A stretch of 64,000 bases of DNA from Cellulomonas fimi (GTDB taxonomy: Bacteria > Actinomycetota > Actinomycetes > Actinomycetales > Cellulomonadaceae), in contig NZ_CP110680.1 in NCBI RefSeq assembly GCF_028583725.1, positions 3,410,001 to 3,474,000 of the forward strand. Direction: 5' to 3'. The translations under genes were made by a program, and so were the position numbers. Positions 44,159 through 54,972 of this stretch are shown here, one piece after another. The notes under the pieces were generated by a model. The model saw nothing but the letters and a program-made list of their open reading frames with translations. It did no database searches and was not told the DNA's origin. Each line of letters begins with the position of its first letter. Position 1 is the first letter of the stretch.

Positions 44159-45712
44159 TCAGGCGAAGGCGACGAGCTGCTTGAGGAGCTCCGTCTGGCG
44201 GCGCTCCAGGATCCGCCCGCCGACGCGGATGCCCACGACCAGCGCGACCGCACCGAGCACCAGCCCGACGACGAGCGTCACGACGCCGAGCCACGCGATC
44301 CCCTGCCGCACGGCGATCAGCGCGAGCACGCCCTCGGGCAGGGACGCGGCGGCGACGGCGAGCGAGCCGGCGAACTGCGACACCACGGCCGTCGTGCCGC
44401 CGTTGGACTTGGTCTGGAACGGGTTCTCCCCTGCCTTCTGCACCGGGTAGACGACGAGCGCCGACGCGATGCTCGACGCCCCCCACGCGGTGAGCAGGAC
44501 GCCGAAGGAGACCCCGAGCAGCGCGGGCAGGGCGTCGGCGCGGCCCACGAGGAGCGCGGGCACGACGACGCAGACGAGCACCAGCGGCACGCCCAGCACC
44601 GCGGCGGACAGCACCCGCCCGAGGCGGTCGACGGACCCGCGCAGCGGCGCGGCGACGTGCGTCCAGAACGCGGAGCCGTCGTAGGCGACGTCGGCGGAGA
44701 TCCCCCAACCCATGAAGTACGCGGCGACCGGACCGAGTATCAGGAGCAGCTCGCCGCCGGGCGACGCGAACCACAGGAAGATCGGCACGATGGGGATGAA
44801 GATGAGCGACGCGGCGTAGCGGGGGTCGCGCACCCAGTAGGTGAGACAGCGGGCCATGACCGCCCCGACGGGCGTCGCGGGCAGCCGGGTGAACCACCCG
44901 AGGTCGCGCCCCTTGCCGCCGGCACGCTCCTGGATCGGGTTGACCAGGCTGTGCGCGAGGCTGCGGTCCCACGCGACGGCCAGCACGAGCAGCGTCACGA
45001 CGGCGACCGCGAGCCGGGCGAGCGCCACCAGCCACTGCCCGTCGACGACCGCGGCCGGCACGCCCCACGTCGCACCGAGCGGCGACCACGCGAGCACGTT
45101 GACGAGCCCGTCGAACCTCGCGCCCTCGAACGCGCCGTCCAGGCTCGACAGGATCGGGCCGATGAGGAAGATCGGTAGGAGCGCGACGATCGCCAGGACC
45201 TCGCGCACCCGCCGACGCGCGACCAGCGGGGCGACGAGGGTCGTCGTCGCGCGGCTGCCGACGACCGCCGTGACGAGGAACAGCGCCGCCGCCGGGACCG
45301 CGGCGACGAGCGCGGCGGGATCGCGCCACCACGCGGCGACGGTCCCGAGCGACGCGAGCGTCGTCATGGCGCCGGGCACGCCGATCAGGCCGCCGATCGC
45401 GAGACCCGTGACGAGCTGGCGGTGCGGGATCGCGAACGTCGTGAACCGCGCCGGGTCGACCGTCGAGTCCACGCCGAACGCGACGAGCGGGACGACCCAC
45501 CAGCCGAGCATGACCGCGGAGCCCGCGATCACCACGACCGTCGGCAGCAGGTCGGGCGACGCGACCGACACGGCCACGACGCCCGCGACGGCGATCACCG
45601 TGACGAACAGACCGTAGAGCAGGCCGATCACGAGCCCGACGACCTGCCACGGGCTGCGCTTGAGCCCGTTGCGCAGCAGCGTCAGCTTCAGTCGGACGAG
45701 GTGCGCAACCAC
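44159..45712 (-). CDS. ABC-2 type exporter permease
   Basis: A 517-residue membrane protein with about 12 hydrophobic segments, starting VAHLVRLKLTLLRNGLKRSP and including VVGLVIGLLYGLFVTVIAVAGVV. It has no ATP-binding motif. GTG 45712 lies inside the end of the upstream ATPase gene (overlap of 25 bases), so the pair is one transcription and translation unit and forms an ABC exporter. The wording LARLTYWVRDPRY in the middle is typical of actinobacterial ABC-2 permeases of unknown substrate. Confidence 0.82.
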   Translation of the reverse strand: MVAHLVRLKLTLLRNGLKRSPWQVVGLVIGLLYGLFVTVIAVAGVVAVSVASPDLLPTVVVIAGSAVMLGWWVVPLVAFGVDSTVDPARFTTFAIPHRQLVTGLAIGGLIGVPGAMTTLASLGTVAAWWRDPAALVAAVPAAALFLVTAVVGSRATTTLVAPLVARRRVREVLAIVALLPIFLIGPILSSLDGAFEGARFDGLVNVLAWSPLGATWGVPAAVVDGQWLVALARLAVAVVTLLVLAVAWDRSLAHSLVNPIQERAGGKGRDLGWFTRLPATPVGAVMARCLTYWVRDPRYAASLIFIPIVPIFLWFASPGGELLLILGPVAAYFMGWGISADVAYDGSAFWTHVAAPLRGSVDRLGRVLSAAVLGVPLVLVCVVVPALLVGRADALPALLGVSFGVLLTAWGASSIASALVVYPVQKAGENPFQTKSNGGTTAVVSQFAGSLAVAAASLPEGVLALIAVRQGIAWLGVVTLVVGLVLGAVALVVGIRVGGRILERRQTELLKQLVAFA

Positions 45713-46551
45713 GCGAGCCCCTCCCCGCTGACGCGCCCGCCGACGAGGTCGACGAACCGGTCCTCCAGGCTCGCGTCGCCGCGCACGTCGTCGACGGTGC
45801 CCGCCGCCAGGACGTGGCCGTTCGCGATGATCGCGACGTGGTCGCACATGCGCTGGACGAGGTCCATGACGTGCGACGACACGATGACGGTGCCGCCCGA
45901 GCGCACGTAGGAGGCGAGGATGTCGCGGATGTTCGCCGCGGACACCGGGTCGACGGCCTCGAACGGCTCGTCGAGCACGAGGAGACGCGGCACGTGCACG
46001 AGCGCGCACGCGAGCGCGACCTTCTTCGTCATGCCCGCCGAGTAGTCGACGACGAGCGTGCCCGCGTCCTTCGTCAGGTCCATCGCCGCGAGCAGGTCGC
46101 GCGTGCGCTCGGCGGTCGTGTCGCGGTCGAGCCCGTGCAGCAGGCCCGCGTAGGTGATGAGCTGCTCGCCCGTGAGCCGGTCGAAGAGCTTCACGCCGTC
46201 GGGGAGGACGCCGAGCATGGCCTTGACCTGCAGCGGCGAGGCCCACAGGTCCTGCCCGTGCACCAGGACGGTGCCCGCGTCGGGGTGCAGCAGACCGGTC
46301 GCCATGGACAGCGTGGTCGTCTTCCCCGCGCCGTTCGGACCGACCAGGCCGTAGAACGAGCCCGCGGGGACGTCGAGGTCGACGCCGGCGACGGCGACCT
46401 TCTCGCCGAACCGCCGCCACAGCCCGCGCAGGGCGAGCGCGGGGAAGGTCGGCGGTGCGGGTCGGGCGGCGTCGGGCGCGGGCGCCGGCACAGGGCCGGT
46501 GGCCGGGACCGACGCGGCGGACGGGGTCGGGGCGACGTCCTCGGGCGGCAT
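45688..46551 (-). CDS. ABC exporter ATP-binding protein
   Basis: A 287-residue ABC ATPase with a Pro/Ala-rich N-terminal extension of about 35 residues. Walker A is GPNGAGKTTT (near 76), Walker B LLVLDEPFEAVDP (near 195), H-loop SSHVMD. The signature position reads DYSAGMTKKVALA rather than the usual LSGGQ, as in CcmA/NatA-like daughters, where SxGMxxK is common. It energises the membrane protein encoded immediately downstream. ATG 46551 has TATGCT six bases upstream and no Shine-Dalgarno sequence. Confidence 0.9.
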   Translation of the reverse strand: MPPEDVAPTPSAASVPATGPVPAPAPDAARPAPPTFPALALRGLWRRFGEKVAVAGVDLDVPAGSFYGLVGPNGAGKTTTLSMATGLLHPDAGTVLVHGQDLWASPLQVKAMLGVLPDGVKLFDRLTGEQLITYAGLLHGLDRDTTAERTRDLLAAMDLTKDAGTLVVDYSAGMTKKVALACALVHVPRLLVLDEPFEAVDPVSAANIRDILASYVRSGGTVIVSSHVMDLVQRMCDHVAIIANGHVLAAGTVDDVRGDASLEDRFVDLVGGRVSGEGLAWLRTSSD

Positions 46552-46557
46552 CGGCCC

Positions 46558-46563
46558 AGCATA
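46558..46563 (-). promoter_or_regulatory. -10 hexamer TATGCT for leaderless ABC ATPase gene
   Basis: TATGCT on the minus strand ends six bases before ATG 46551. It lies in the 99-base gap shared with the divergent rmuC gene. Confidence 0.45.
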
Positions 46564-46650
46564 GGCAGCCGATCGGCCCGTGCGGAGCCGGTCCGCGCCA
46601 CGCCGGCACGCGCGGCGGCCGGTGTCGGTGGCGGCTGAGAGGGTGCCCGC

Positions 46651-48072
46651 ATGGACACGACCGCGCTGCTCCTCGGCCTGCTGATCGGCCTCGCCGCCGG
46701 GGCGACCGTCGCGTGGGTGCTCGCGGCGTCCGCCGCGGGCCGTCGCGCCGCGGCGCGTCTGCACGCCGCCGAGGTCGAGGCCGCCCGGGTCCGCGCGGTC
46801 CTGGACGCCGAGCGCGCCGCCACCGCCGACCGGATCGCCGCCGCGCAGGCCGACTCGGAGCGCGTCGCCGACCAGTTCCGCGCGCTCGCCGCCGACGCGC
46901 TCGCGACGAGCTCCGACCAGTTCCTCGCGCTCGCGCACCAGCGGTTCGCCGCGGACCACCAGACGCAGGTCGGCGAGCTCGCCCAGCGGGAGCAGGCCGT
47001 GCGTGCGCTCGTCGAGCCGCTGACCCGCACGCTCGACCAGGTCCGCGCCGAGCTCGCCGAGGCCGAGAAGGCGCGCGTCGAGGGCCACGCGGCGCTCGGC
47101 GAGCAGGTCCGCGCGATGCGCGTCGCGTCCGAGCAGCTCCGCGGCGAGACCGCCCAGCTCGTCACCGCGCTGCGCTCGTCGCAGGTCCGCGGCCGCTGGG
47201 GCGAGGTGCAGCTGCGCCGGGTCGTCGAGGCCGCCGGGATGCTCGCGCACGTCGACTTCGTCGAGCAGGAGCAGGTGCGCACGGACGACGGGCTGCTGCG
47301 CCCCGACATGGTCGTGCGGCTCGCGGGCGGCAAGCATGTCGTCGTCGACGCGAAGGTCGCGTTCCTCGGCTTCCTCGAGGCGACGCAGACCGACGACCCG
47401 TCGGTGCGGGCCGAGCGGCTCGCGGCGCACGCCCGGCACGTCCGCAAGCACGTCGACGACCTCGCGTCGAAGCGGTACTGGGACCAGTTCGCACCCGCGC
47501 CCGAGTTCGTCGTGATGTTCGTGCCCGCCGAGTCGTTCCTGCACGCCGCGGCCGACCAGGACCCGACGCTCGTCGAGTACGCGTTCGAGCGAAACGTCGT
47601 CCTCGCGACGCCCGTCACGCTGCTGACGCTGCTGCGGACCGTCGCCTACGCGTGGCGGCAGGACGCGCTGGCCAGCAACGCGCAGGCCGTCCTGTCGCTC
47701 GGCAAGGAGCTGCACGGCCGGCTCGCGACGATGGGCGCCCACCTGACGCGGCTCGGCCGCGCGATCGACTCGGCGGCGGGCGCCTACAACCAGGCCGTCG
47801 GCTCGCTCGAGACGCGCGTGCTCGTGAGCGCGCGCCGGTTCGCGGACCTGCACGTCGTCGACGGCGACCTGCCCACCCCCACCCCGGTCAACCCGCAGCT
47901 CTCCGTCGTGAGCGCACCCGAGCTCGTCGCGTCCGCCGAGGAGCAGATCGTGGCACTCGACGACCGCGTGCTCGGAGACGGCGCCGAGCGGCGCGACGCG
48001 CGGGCGCTCGACGCCGAGCTCCCGCGCTCCGAGGAGCGCCGCGCCACGGGCGACGGGGTGACGTCCGCCTGA
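46651..48072 (+). CDS. rmuC: DNA recombination protein RmuC
   Basis: A 473-residue protein with an N-terminal membrane helix (about 5-28), a long Ala/Glu/Arg coiled coil (about 35-150), and the RmuC nuclease-like domain: SSQVRGRWGEVQLRRVVEAAGMLAHVDF, LRPDMVVRLAGGKHVVVDAKVAFLGF, then VMFVPAESFL and VLATPVTLLTLLRTVAYAWRQ. The Asp and Asp-Ala-Lys in PDMVV...VVDAK are the PD-(D/E)xK-like core. It limits certain inverted-repeat rearrangements in E. coli. ATG 46651 follows GAGAGGG. It ends just before the convergent BCCT gene. Confidence 0.92.
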   Translation: MDTTALLLGLLIGLAAGATVAWVLAASAAGRRAAARLHAAEVEAARVRAVLDAERAATADRIAAAQADSERVADQFRALAADALATSSDQFLALAHQRFAADHQTQVGELAQREQAVRALVEPLTRTLDQVRAELAEAEKARVEGHAALGEQVRAMRVASEQLRGETAQLVTALRSSQVRGRWGEVQLRRVVEAAGMLAHVDFVEQEQVRTDDGLLRPDMVVRLAGGKHVVVDAKVAFLGFLEATQTDDPSVRAERLAAHARHVRKHVDDLASKRYWDQFAPAPEFVVMFVPAESFLHAAADQDPTLVEYAFERNVVLATPVTLLTLLRTVAYAWRQDALASNAQAVLSLGKELHGRLATMGAHLTRLGRAIDSAAGAYNQAVGSLETRVLVSARRFADLHVVDGDLPTPTPVNPQLSVVSAPELVASAEEQIVALDDRVLGDGAERRDARALDAELPRSEERRATGDGVTSA

Positions 48073-48087
48073 CGATCGCGCAGCCGT

Positions 48088-48104
48088 TCGGGTCGTGCAC
48101 CCGA
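48088..48104. terminator. Short hairpin between rmuC and BCCT genes
   Basis: TCGGGT (48088-48093) and ACCCGA (48099-48104) pair around a five-base loop in the 49-base gap between two convergent genes. It is weaker than the other hairpins in this window. Confidence 0.35.
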
Positions 48105-48121
48105 TGCCGTCGCGCAGCCGC

Positions 48122-49852
48122 TCAGTCGTCGCGCTCGTCGGGGCCCACGTCCTTCCCGTGCGGGCGTGGGCGCAGGAGCCGCGAGGGGCGGGGCGAGGTC
48201 TCGGCGCGGGACCGGCGCGCGAGCAGCGAGGTGACCTCGCCGGTGACGTGCTCGGTGACGTGCTGCGTCAGCCGCGCCCGGGCCTCGAGGCGCTGCGCCC
48301 GGAGCAGTGCGTGGTGCTCACGGCCGAGCGCGCGCGCCAGCGACACCACCATCCCGATCATCACGAGCGAGAACGGCAGCGCGATGAGGATCGCGGCCGT
48401 CTGCAGCGCGACGAGTCCCCCGGCGAGCAGCAGCGCGATCGCGAGCAGACCGCCGAGCGTCGCCCAGATCACGCGCACGGGCCGGCTCGGCTCGGGGTTG
48501 CCGCCGGACGACAGCATCGCGACGACGAGCGACCCCGAGTCCGCCGACGTGATGAAGAACAGGCCGATCAGCACGATCGCGAGCACCGACAGCACGGACC
48601 CCCACGGCAGGCCGGCGAGCACGTCGAACAGCGCGTTCTCGGCGACGACCGTGCCGTCCGCGCCCACGAGCCCGCCCGTGCCGAAGATCTCGCGGTGGAT
48701 GGCCGTCCCGCCGAGCACCGAGAACCAGAGGAACGTCACCAGGGTCGGCACGAGCAGCACCCCGGCCACGAACTCGCGCACCGTCCGGCCGCGGGAGATG
48801 CGGGCGATGAACACGCCGACGAACGGCGCCCACGACATCCACCAGCCCCAGTAGAACGTCGTCCACATGGCCTGCCACGCCTCGCCCTCGGGCCCCGCGT
48901 ACGCGCTCACGTTGAACGTCAGCGAGACGACGGACGACAGGTAGACGCCGATCGACTGCACGAAGTCGCGGAGCAGGAACAACGTCGGACCGAGCAGCAG
49001 GACGGCGACGAGGAGCACGCCCGCGAGCGCGACGTTGATGTTCGACAGCCACTTGAGGCCGCGGTCCAGGCCGCTGAGCACCGACCAGGTCGCGATCGCG
49101 GTGATGACCACGATGAGCACGACCTGAGTGGTCCGCCCGGACGACGCGACACCGACGTGCCGCAACCCGGCGGAGATCTGGAGGACGCCGAGCCCGAGCG
49201 ACGTCGCGACGCCGAACATCGTGCCGACGACGGCCGCGACGTCGATCGCGTCGCCCAGCGTACCGCGGACCCGGTCGCCGAGGAGCGGCTCGAGCGCCCA
49301 CCGGATCGAGACGGGTCGTCCGCGCCGGTGCACGGCCCACGCGACGGCCAGGCCGACGACCACGTAGATCGCCCACGCGTGCACGCCCCAGTGCAGGTAC
49401 GTCTGCGCGAGCGCGGACTGCGCGAGCTGCGCCTGGGTCCCGGTCACGCCCGGCTTCGGGTTCGCGAAGTGGCTCAGCGGCTCGGCGACGCCGTAGAAGA
49501 CGAGGCCGATGCCCATGCCCGCGGCGAAGAGCATCGCGAACCACGTCCGCAGGCCGAACTCGGGCACGTCGTCGTCGGTGCCGAGCGTGAGGTCGCCCCA
49601 ACGTCCGAGGCCGAGCCACAGCGCGAACGCGACGAACCCCGCGACGAGCAGGACGTAGTACCAGCCGAAGACGCCGATGACGTTCTCCTGCAGGGCGCCG
49701 ACGACGTCCTCCGCGGTGCCCGGGAACGCGATCGCGAGCGCCGCGACGCCGAGGACGATCCCGAGAGCGGGCCAGAAGACGCGGCGTTGGATGCCCGCGA
49801 GGCCCCGTCCGTACGACGTGGACGTGCGCGGCGGGGAGCTGGCGGAGGGCAT
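48122..49852 (-). CDS. BCCT-family transporter (glycine betaine/choline/carnitine type)
   Basis: A 576-residue sodium- or proton-coupled secondary transporter with 12 predicted helices. The BCCT signature is clear at about residue 330: WTTFYWGWWMSWAPFVG; the helix with GMGIGLVFYGVAEPLSHF (near 107) is the substrate-cage region. The N-terminus of this family is normally short, as here, and the C-terminal cytosolic tail (about 60 residues, rich in Arg and His) may serve in osmosensing, as in BetP, although the sequence does not prove this. ATG 49852 is chosen for topology. Substrate specificity cannot be told; osmoprotectant uptake is likely. Confidence 0.92.
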   Translation of the reverse strand: MPSASSPPRTSTSYGRGLAGIQRRVFWPALGIVLGVAALAIAFPGTAEDVVGALQENVIGVFGWYYVLLVAGFVAFALWLGLGRWGDLTLGTDDDVPEFGLRTWFAMLFAAGMGIGLVFYGVAEPLSHFANPKPGVTGTQAQLAQSALAQTYLHWGVHAWAIYVVVGLAVAWAVHRRGRPVSIRWALEPLLGDRVRGTLGDAIDVAAVVGTMFGVATSLGLGVLQISAGLRHVGVASSGRTTQVVLIVVITAIATWSVLSGLDRGLKWLSNINVALAGVLLVAVLLLGPTLFLLRDFVQSIGVYLSSVVSLTFNVSAYAGPEGEAWQAMWTTFYWGWWMSWAPFVGVFIARISRGRTVREFVAGVLLVPTLVTFLWFSVLGGTAIHREIFGTGGLVGADGTVVAENALFDVLAGLPWGSVLSVLAIVLIGLFFITSADSGSLVVAMLSSGGNPEPSRPVRVIWATLGGLLAIALLLAGGLVALQTAAILIALPFSLVMIGMVVSLARALGREHHALLRAQRLEARARLTQHVTEHVTGEVTSLLARRSRAETSPRPSRLLRPRPHGKDVGPDERDD

Positions 49853-49925
49853 CGTTCCACCCTCGCACACGCCCGCCCGGGCCTCGCGGCGGACCCCTCG
49901 CCACCCGCGGCCGGGCGGGCTGCGG

Positions 49926-50969
49926 TCAGGCCGGCTGGACGTCCAGGGAGCGGCGGCCCTCGCGACGCGGCCGCTCGGGGGTCGCACCCGACGCCTTGAG
50001 GTCGGCCCGCAGCTCACGCGGCAGCGAGAACATGAGGTCCTCGGTCGCGGTGCGGACCTCCTCGACCGTGCCGAACCCGTGCTGCGCGAGCAGCTCCAGG
50101 ACGTCGCGGACCAGGATCTCCGGCACCGACGCACCGGACGTGACGCCGACCGTCGTCGCACCGTCGAGCCACGCGGGGTCGATCTCGGACGCCTTGTCGA
50201 CGCGGTAGGACGTGCGCGCGCCGGCGTCGAGGGCGACCTCGACGAGACGGACCGAGTTCGACGAGTTCGCCGAGCCGACGGTGATGACCACGTCGCAGTG
50301 CGGCGCGAGCTTCTTGACGGCGACCTGGCGGTTCTGCGTCGCGTAGCAGATGTCGTCGCTCGGCGGGTCCTGCAGGTGCGGGAACTTCTCGCGCAGGCGG
50401 CGGACCGTCTCCATCGTCTCGTCGACCGAGAGCGTCGTCTGGGAGATCCACACGAGGCGCTCGGGGTCGCGCACGACGACGTCGTCGACGGCCTCCGGCG
50501 AGTTGACGACCTGGATGTGCTCGGGCGCCTCGCCCTGCGTGCCCTCGACCTCCTCGTGGCCCTCGTGGCCGATGAGCAGGATGTCGTAGTCCTCGGCGGC
50601 GAACCGGACGGCTTCCTTGTGCACCTTCGTCACGAGCGGGCACGTCGCGTCGATCGTCTGCAGCGAGCGGGCCGCGGCGGCGGCGTGCACGGCCGGGGAG
50701 ACGCCGTGCGCGGAGAACACGACGCGCGCACCCTCGGGCACCTCGTCGGTCTCGTCGACGAAGATCGCGCCGCGCGCCGCGAGCGTCTCGACGACGTACT
50801 TGTTGTGCACGATCTCCTTGCGGACGTACACCGGGGCGCCGTAGTGCTCGAGGGCCTTCTCGACGGCGACGACGGCCCGGTCGACGCCGGCGCAGTACCC
50901 GCGCGGGGCGGCGAGCAGCACGCGCTTGGTCGCGGGCACGCCGGGGGCCTGGTCGGTCGCAGAGGTCAC
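49926..50969 (-). CDS. ispH: 4-hydroxy-3-methylbut-2-enyl diphosphate reductase
   Basis: A 347-residue [4Fe-4S] enzyme, last step of the MEP isoprenoid pathway. The three cluster cysteines are in [13 protein letters not shown] (near residue 26), [17 protein letters not shown] (near 109) and [15 protein letters not shown] (near 207). The catalytic Glu is in [11 protein letters not shown] (near 140), and [14 protein letters not shown] with the late [11 protein letters not shown] fit the substrate site. GTG 50969 has no Shine-Dalgarno sequence but TAGACT six bases upstream. It is divergent to xseA, an order common in actinobacteria. Confidence 0.96.
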   Translation of the reverse strand: MTSATDQAPGVPATKRVLLAAPRGYCAGVDRAVVAVEKALEHYGAPVYVRKEIVHNKYVVETLAARGAIFVDETDEVPEGARVVFSAHGVSPAVHAAAAARSLQTIDATCPLVTKVHKEAVRFAAEDYDILLIGHEGHEEVEGTQGEAPEHIQVVNSPEAVDDVVVRDPERLVWISQTTLSVDETMETVRRLREKFPHLQDPPSDDICYATQNRQVAVKKLAPHCDVVITVGSANSSNSVRLVEVALDAGARTSYRVDKASEIDPAWLDGATTVGVTSGASVPEILVRDVLELLAQHGFGTVEEVRTATEDLMFSLPRELRADLKASGATPERPRREGRRSLDVQPA

Positions 50970-50975
50970 GCAGCG

Positions 50976-50981
50976 AGTCTA
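50976..50981 (-). promoter_or_regulatory. -10 hexamer TAGACT for leaderless ispH
   Basis: TAGACT on the minus strand ends six bases before GTG 50969, with no ribosome binding site. Confidence 0.5.
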
Positions 50982-51104
50982 CGTTCGCGCCGCGCACGGA
51001 CGCCCTCGCGCGGGTGTGCGTTCGCGCACCTCCACGCGACGTCCACGGCCCTCGCACGCATCGACCGGAACCAGGGTGTCCGCGCTCTGGGGCAGGCTGT
51101 GCGG

Positions 51105-52358
51105 GTGAGCACCGAACCGCAGGAGCCCGCCGCGCGGCTGCCGCTGCCCCTGCGCGCAGCCGAGACGACGCCCGAGCGACCGTGGCCGGTCCGGCACCTG
51201 GCGCCGAAGATCGCGGACTACATCGCGCGCATGCCGCCCGTGTGGGTCGAGGGGCAGGTGCTCAACCTCAAGCGGTGGAACACGATGTACTTCCTCACGC
51301 TGCGCGACACGGACCTCGACATGTCGCTGTCGGTCACGGCTCCCGCGGGGGCGATCCGGCGGCTGGGCGACGCGGCGACGGACGGTGCGCACGTCGTCGT
51401 CCACGCGAGCCCGCGGTTCCACGCCAAGAAGGGCGACCTGACGTTCCAGGCCGACGACGTGCGCCTCGTCGGCCTGGGCGAGCTGCTCGCGCGCATCGAG
51501 CACCTCAAGGGGGTGCTGGCCGCGGAAGGGCTGTTCGACCCGGGTCGCAAGCGGCCGCTGCCGTTCCTGCCCGCGGTCGTCGGGCTCGTGTGCGCGCAGC
51601 AGGGCGACGCGGAGCACGACGTCGTCTCGAACGCCCGCGCCCGCTGGCCCGGCGTGCGGTTCGAGATCCGGCGCGTGACGGTGCAGGGTCCGCGCGCGGT
51701 GCCCGAGGTGTCGGCCGCGATCGCGGAGCTCGACGCCGACCCGCGGGTCGAGGTCGTCGTGGTCGCGCGCGGTGGCGGGTCGTTCGAGGACCTGCTGCCG
51801 TTCAGCAACGAGACGCTCGTGCGGGCGGCCGCCGCGTGCCGGACGCCGCTGGTCTCGGCGATCGGGCACCACATGGACGCGCCGCTGCTGGACCTCGTCG
51901 CGGACTTCCGCGCGTCGACGCCGACGGACGCCGCCAAGCGCGTCGTGCCCGACGTGTCCGAGGAGCGGGCCCGCGTGCTGCAGCTGCGGCACCGGTCGCG
52001 GGGCGCGCTCGTGCACCGGCTGACCCGCGAGCAGGCGGGGCTCGACCACTGGCGCAGCCGACCCGTGCTGGCGAACCCGACGGCGCTCGTCGACGGGCAC
52101 GAGACCCGCGTGCACGTGCTGCGGGACGCGGCCCGGCGGGCGCTGCACACCGAGCTCGTGCACGGGCGCGCCGAGGTCGCGGGCCTGGCCGCGCAGGTCC
52201 GTGCGCTCTCCCCGGCGGCGACGCTCGAGCGCGGGTACGCCGTCGTGCAGCGGGCCGACGGCCGCGTCGTGCGGGACCCCGTCGACGTGGACGCCGGCGA
52301 CGCGCTGCGCATCCGCGTCGCGCAAGGCGAGATCGCGGCCGAGGTCGTGGGCGGCTGA
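51105..52358 (+). CDS. xseA: Exodeoxyribonuclease VII large subunit
   Basis: A 417-residue XseA. An OB-fold comes first (about 25-115: VWVEGQVLNLKRWNTMYFLTLRD), then the catalytic domain with VVARGGGSFEDLLPFSNETLVRAAAACRTPLVSAIGHHMDAPLLDLVADFRASTPTDAA, and coiled-coil C-terminus ending in ERGYAVVQRADG. The usual Gly-His-Glu-x-Asp of XseA reads Gly-His-His-Met-Asp here, retaining the His and Asp that are thought to be catalytic. Start GTG 51105 is taken; GTG 51099 in the same frame is possible and has CAGGCT six bases upstream of 51105. xseB follows after 67 bases. Confidence 0.95.
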   Translation: MSTEPQEPAARLPLPLRAAETTPERPWPVRHLAPKIADYIARMPPVWVEGQVLNLKRWNTMYFLTLRDTDLDMSLSVTAPAGAIRRLGDAATDGAHVVVHASPRFHAKKGDLTFQADDVRLVGLGELLARIEHLKGVLAAEGLFDPGRKRPLPFLPAVVGLVCAQQGDAEHDVVSNARARWPGVRFEIRRVTVQGPRAVPEVSAAIAELDADPRVEVVVVARGGGSFEDLLPFSNETLVRAAAACRTPLVSAIGHHMDAPLLDLVADFRASTPTDAAKRVVPDVSEERARVLQLRHRSRGALVHRLTREQAGLDHWRSRPVLANPTALVDGHETRVHVLRDAARRALHTELVHGRAEVAGLAAQVRALSPAATLERGYAVVQRADGRVVRDPVDVDAGDALRIRVAQGEIAAEVVGG

Positions 52359-52425
52359 CGCACCGGACGTCCGCCGGGTGGCGGCGCGCGCGGGCGGGTG
52401 GGCACCGGGTGGTTGACTGTGCGTC

Positions 52426-52731
52426 GTGCCGACGACGCCTTCCCGCAGCACCTCCGACACCCCTCCCGAGCAGGACGCCGACGTGGCGGCGATGACGTAC
52501 GAGCAGGCCCGCGACGAGCTCGTCGCGGTGGTCGCCCGGCTCGAGGCCGGGGGCGCGTCGCTCGAGGAGTCGCTGCGGCTCTGGGAGCGCGGCGAGGCCC
52601 TCGCCGCCCGGTGCCAGCAGTGGCTCGACGGCGCGCGCGAGCGCCTGGCCGCGGTGCGCGCGGCGGACGAGGCCCCGGCGGCGACGACCGGGCCGACCAC
52701 GACGGCGACCGACGAGGAGGACGACCGGTGA
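52426..52731 (+). CDS. xseB: Exodeoxyribonuclease VII small subunit
   Basis: A 101-residue protein with a disordered N-terminus and the XseB helical hairpin (about 22-75: MTYEQARDELVAVVARLEAGGASLEESLRLWERGEALAARCQQWL), which packs along the XseA coiled coil. Usual XseB proteins are 70-90 residues. Starts with GTG 52426. Its TGA overlaps the next gene's GTG as GTGA, so the sugar kinase is translationally coupled to it. Confidence 0.93.
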   Translation: MPTTPSRSTSDTPPEQDADVAAMTYEQARDELVAVVARLEAGGASLEESLRLWERGEALAARCQQWLDGARERLAAVRAADEAPAATTGPTTTATDEEDDR

Positions 52732-53651
52732 GCGAGCGGGCCCTGGTGATCGGCGAGGCACTCATCGACGCGGTGCGCCGCCCCGACGGCTCGCGCGCCG
52801 AGCACCCGGGCGGCAGCCCGGCGAACGTCGCGCTGGGCCTCGGGCGGCTGGGACGCGAGGTCGACCTGCTCACGTGGCTGGGCCACGACGCGGAGGGGGA
52901 CGCCGTCCGGCGTCACCTGGAGGCGTCGCACGTACGGGTGCTGGACGGCGACCGGTCCGCGACGCGCACCCCGGTCGCGACGGCGCACCTCGACGCCGAC
53001 GGCGTGGCGACGTACGAGTTCGACCTCGAGTGGGACCTGCCGACGTCGTGGGACGAGCCCGCGGGCGACCCCGTCGTCGTGCACACCGGCTCGATCGCGG
53101 CCGTCCTCCAGCCCGGCGGTGCGCGCGTCGCGCAGGAGGTGTCGCGGCGCCAGGCGACGTCGACGGTCACCTACGACCCGAACCTGCGCCCCGCGCTCAT
53201 GGGCTCCCCCGCGCACGCGCAGCCGTACGTCGACGCGCTCGTCGCGCTCGCGGACGTCGTGAAGGTGAGCGACGAGGACCTCGCGTGGCTGCACCCGGGC
53301 GTCGCGCCCGCGGAGATCGCCGAGCAGTGGAGCCGCTCGGGTCCCGCCCTGGTGGTCGTGACGCACGGCGGCGAGGGCGCGTTCGCGAGCACGTCGGCGG
53401 GCGCGCGGATCACCGTGGCGGCGCCGAAGGTGCAGGTCGCGGACACGGTCGGGGCGGGCGACTCGTTCATGGGCGGGCTGATCGACGGGCTGTGGTCCGC
53501 GGGCCTGCTCGGTGCCGGGCGCCGGCAGGCGCTGCACGACGTGGACGCCGCGACGGTCGAGCGCGTGCTCGAACGGTGTGCGCGCATCGCCGCGATCACC
53601 GTGTCGCGCCCGGGCGCGAACCCGCCGACGTCGGCCGAGCTCGACGCCTGA
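52728..53651 (+). CDS. PfkB-family carbohydrate kinase (fructokinase-like)
   Basis: A 307-residue ribokinase-fold kinase. N-terminal substrate region: VIGEALIDAVRRPDGS and HPGGSPANVALGLGRLG (the PfkB signature 1). The C-terminal ATP site and catalytic Asp are in VADTVGAGDSFMGGLIDGL (near residue 240-260). Sugars such as fructose are most likely; the substrate is not certain. GTG 52728 has GAGGAGG upstream and overlaps xseB as GTGA, an unusual pairing with a DNA repair gene. A sugar ABC importer lies just downstream on the other strand, so it may phosphorylate an imported sugar, which is inference from position. Confidence 0.87.
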   Translation: MSERALVIGEALIDAVRRPDGSRAEHPGGSPANVALGLGRLGREVDLLTWLGHDAEGDAVRRHLEASHVRVLDGDRSATRTPVATAHLDADGVATYEFDLEWDLPTSWDEPAGDPVVVHTGSIAAVLQPGGARVAQEVSRRQATSTVTYDPNLRPALMGSPAHAQPYVDALVALADVVKVSDEDLAWLHPGVAPAEIAEQWSRSGPALVVVTHGGEGAFASTSAGARITVAAPKVQVADTVGAGDSFMGGLIDGLWSAGLLGAGRRQALHDVDAATVERVLERCARIAAITVSRPGANPPTSAELDA

Positions 53652-53653
53652 CG

Positions 53654-53681
53654 CCGTCCCGGCGACCTCGGGTCGCGACGG
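53654..53681. terminator. Bidirectional hairpin between sugar kinase and sugar ABC ATPase
   Basis: GCGACC (53662-53667) and GGTCGC (53671-53676) form the top of a stem with a three-base loop, extended by CCGTC/GACGG (53654-53658 with 53677-53681) across a three-base bulge. It fills the 30 bases between two convergent genes. Confidence 0.55.
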
Positions 53682-54956
<1,275 letters not shown>

Positions 54957-54972
54957 GGAGGTCTCCTTCGGG

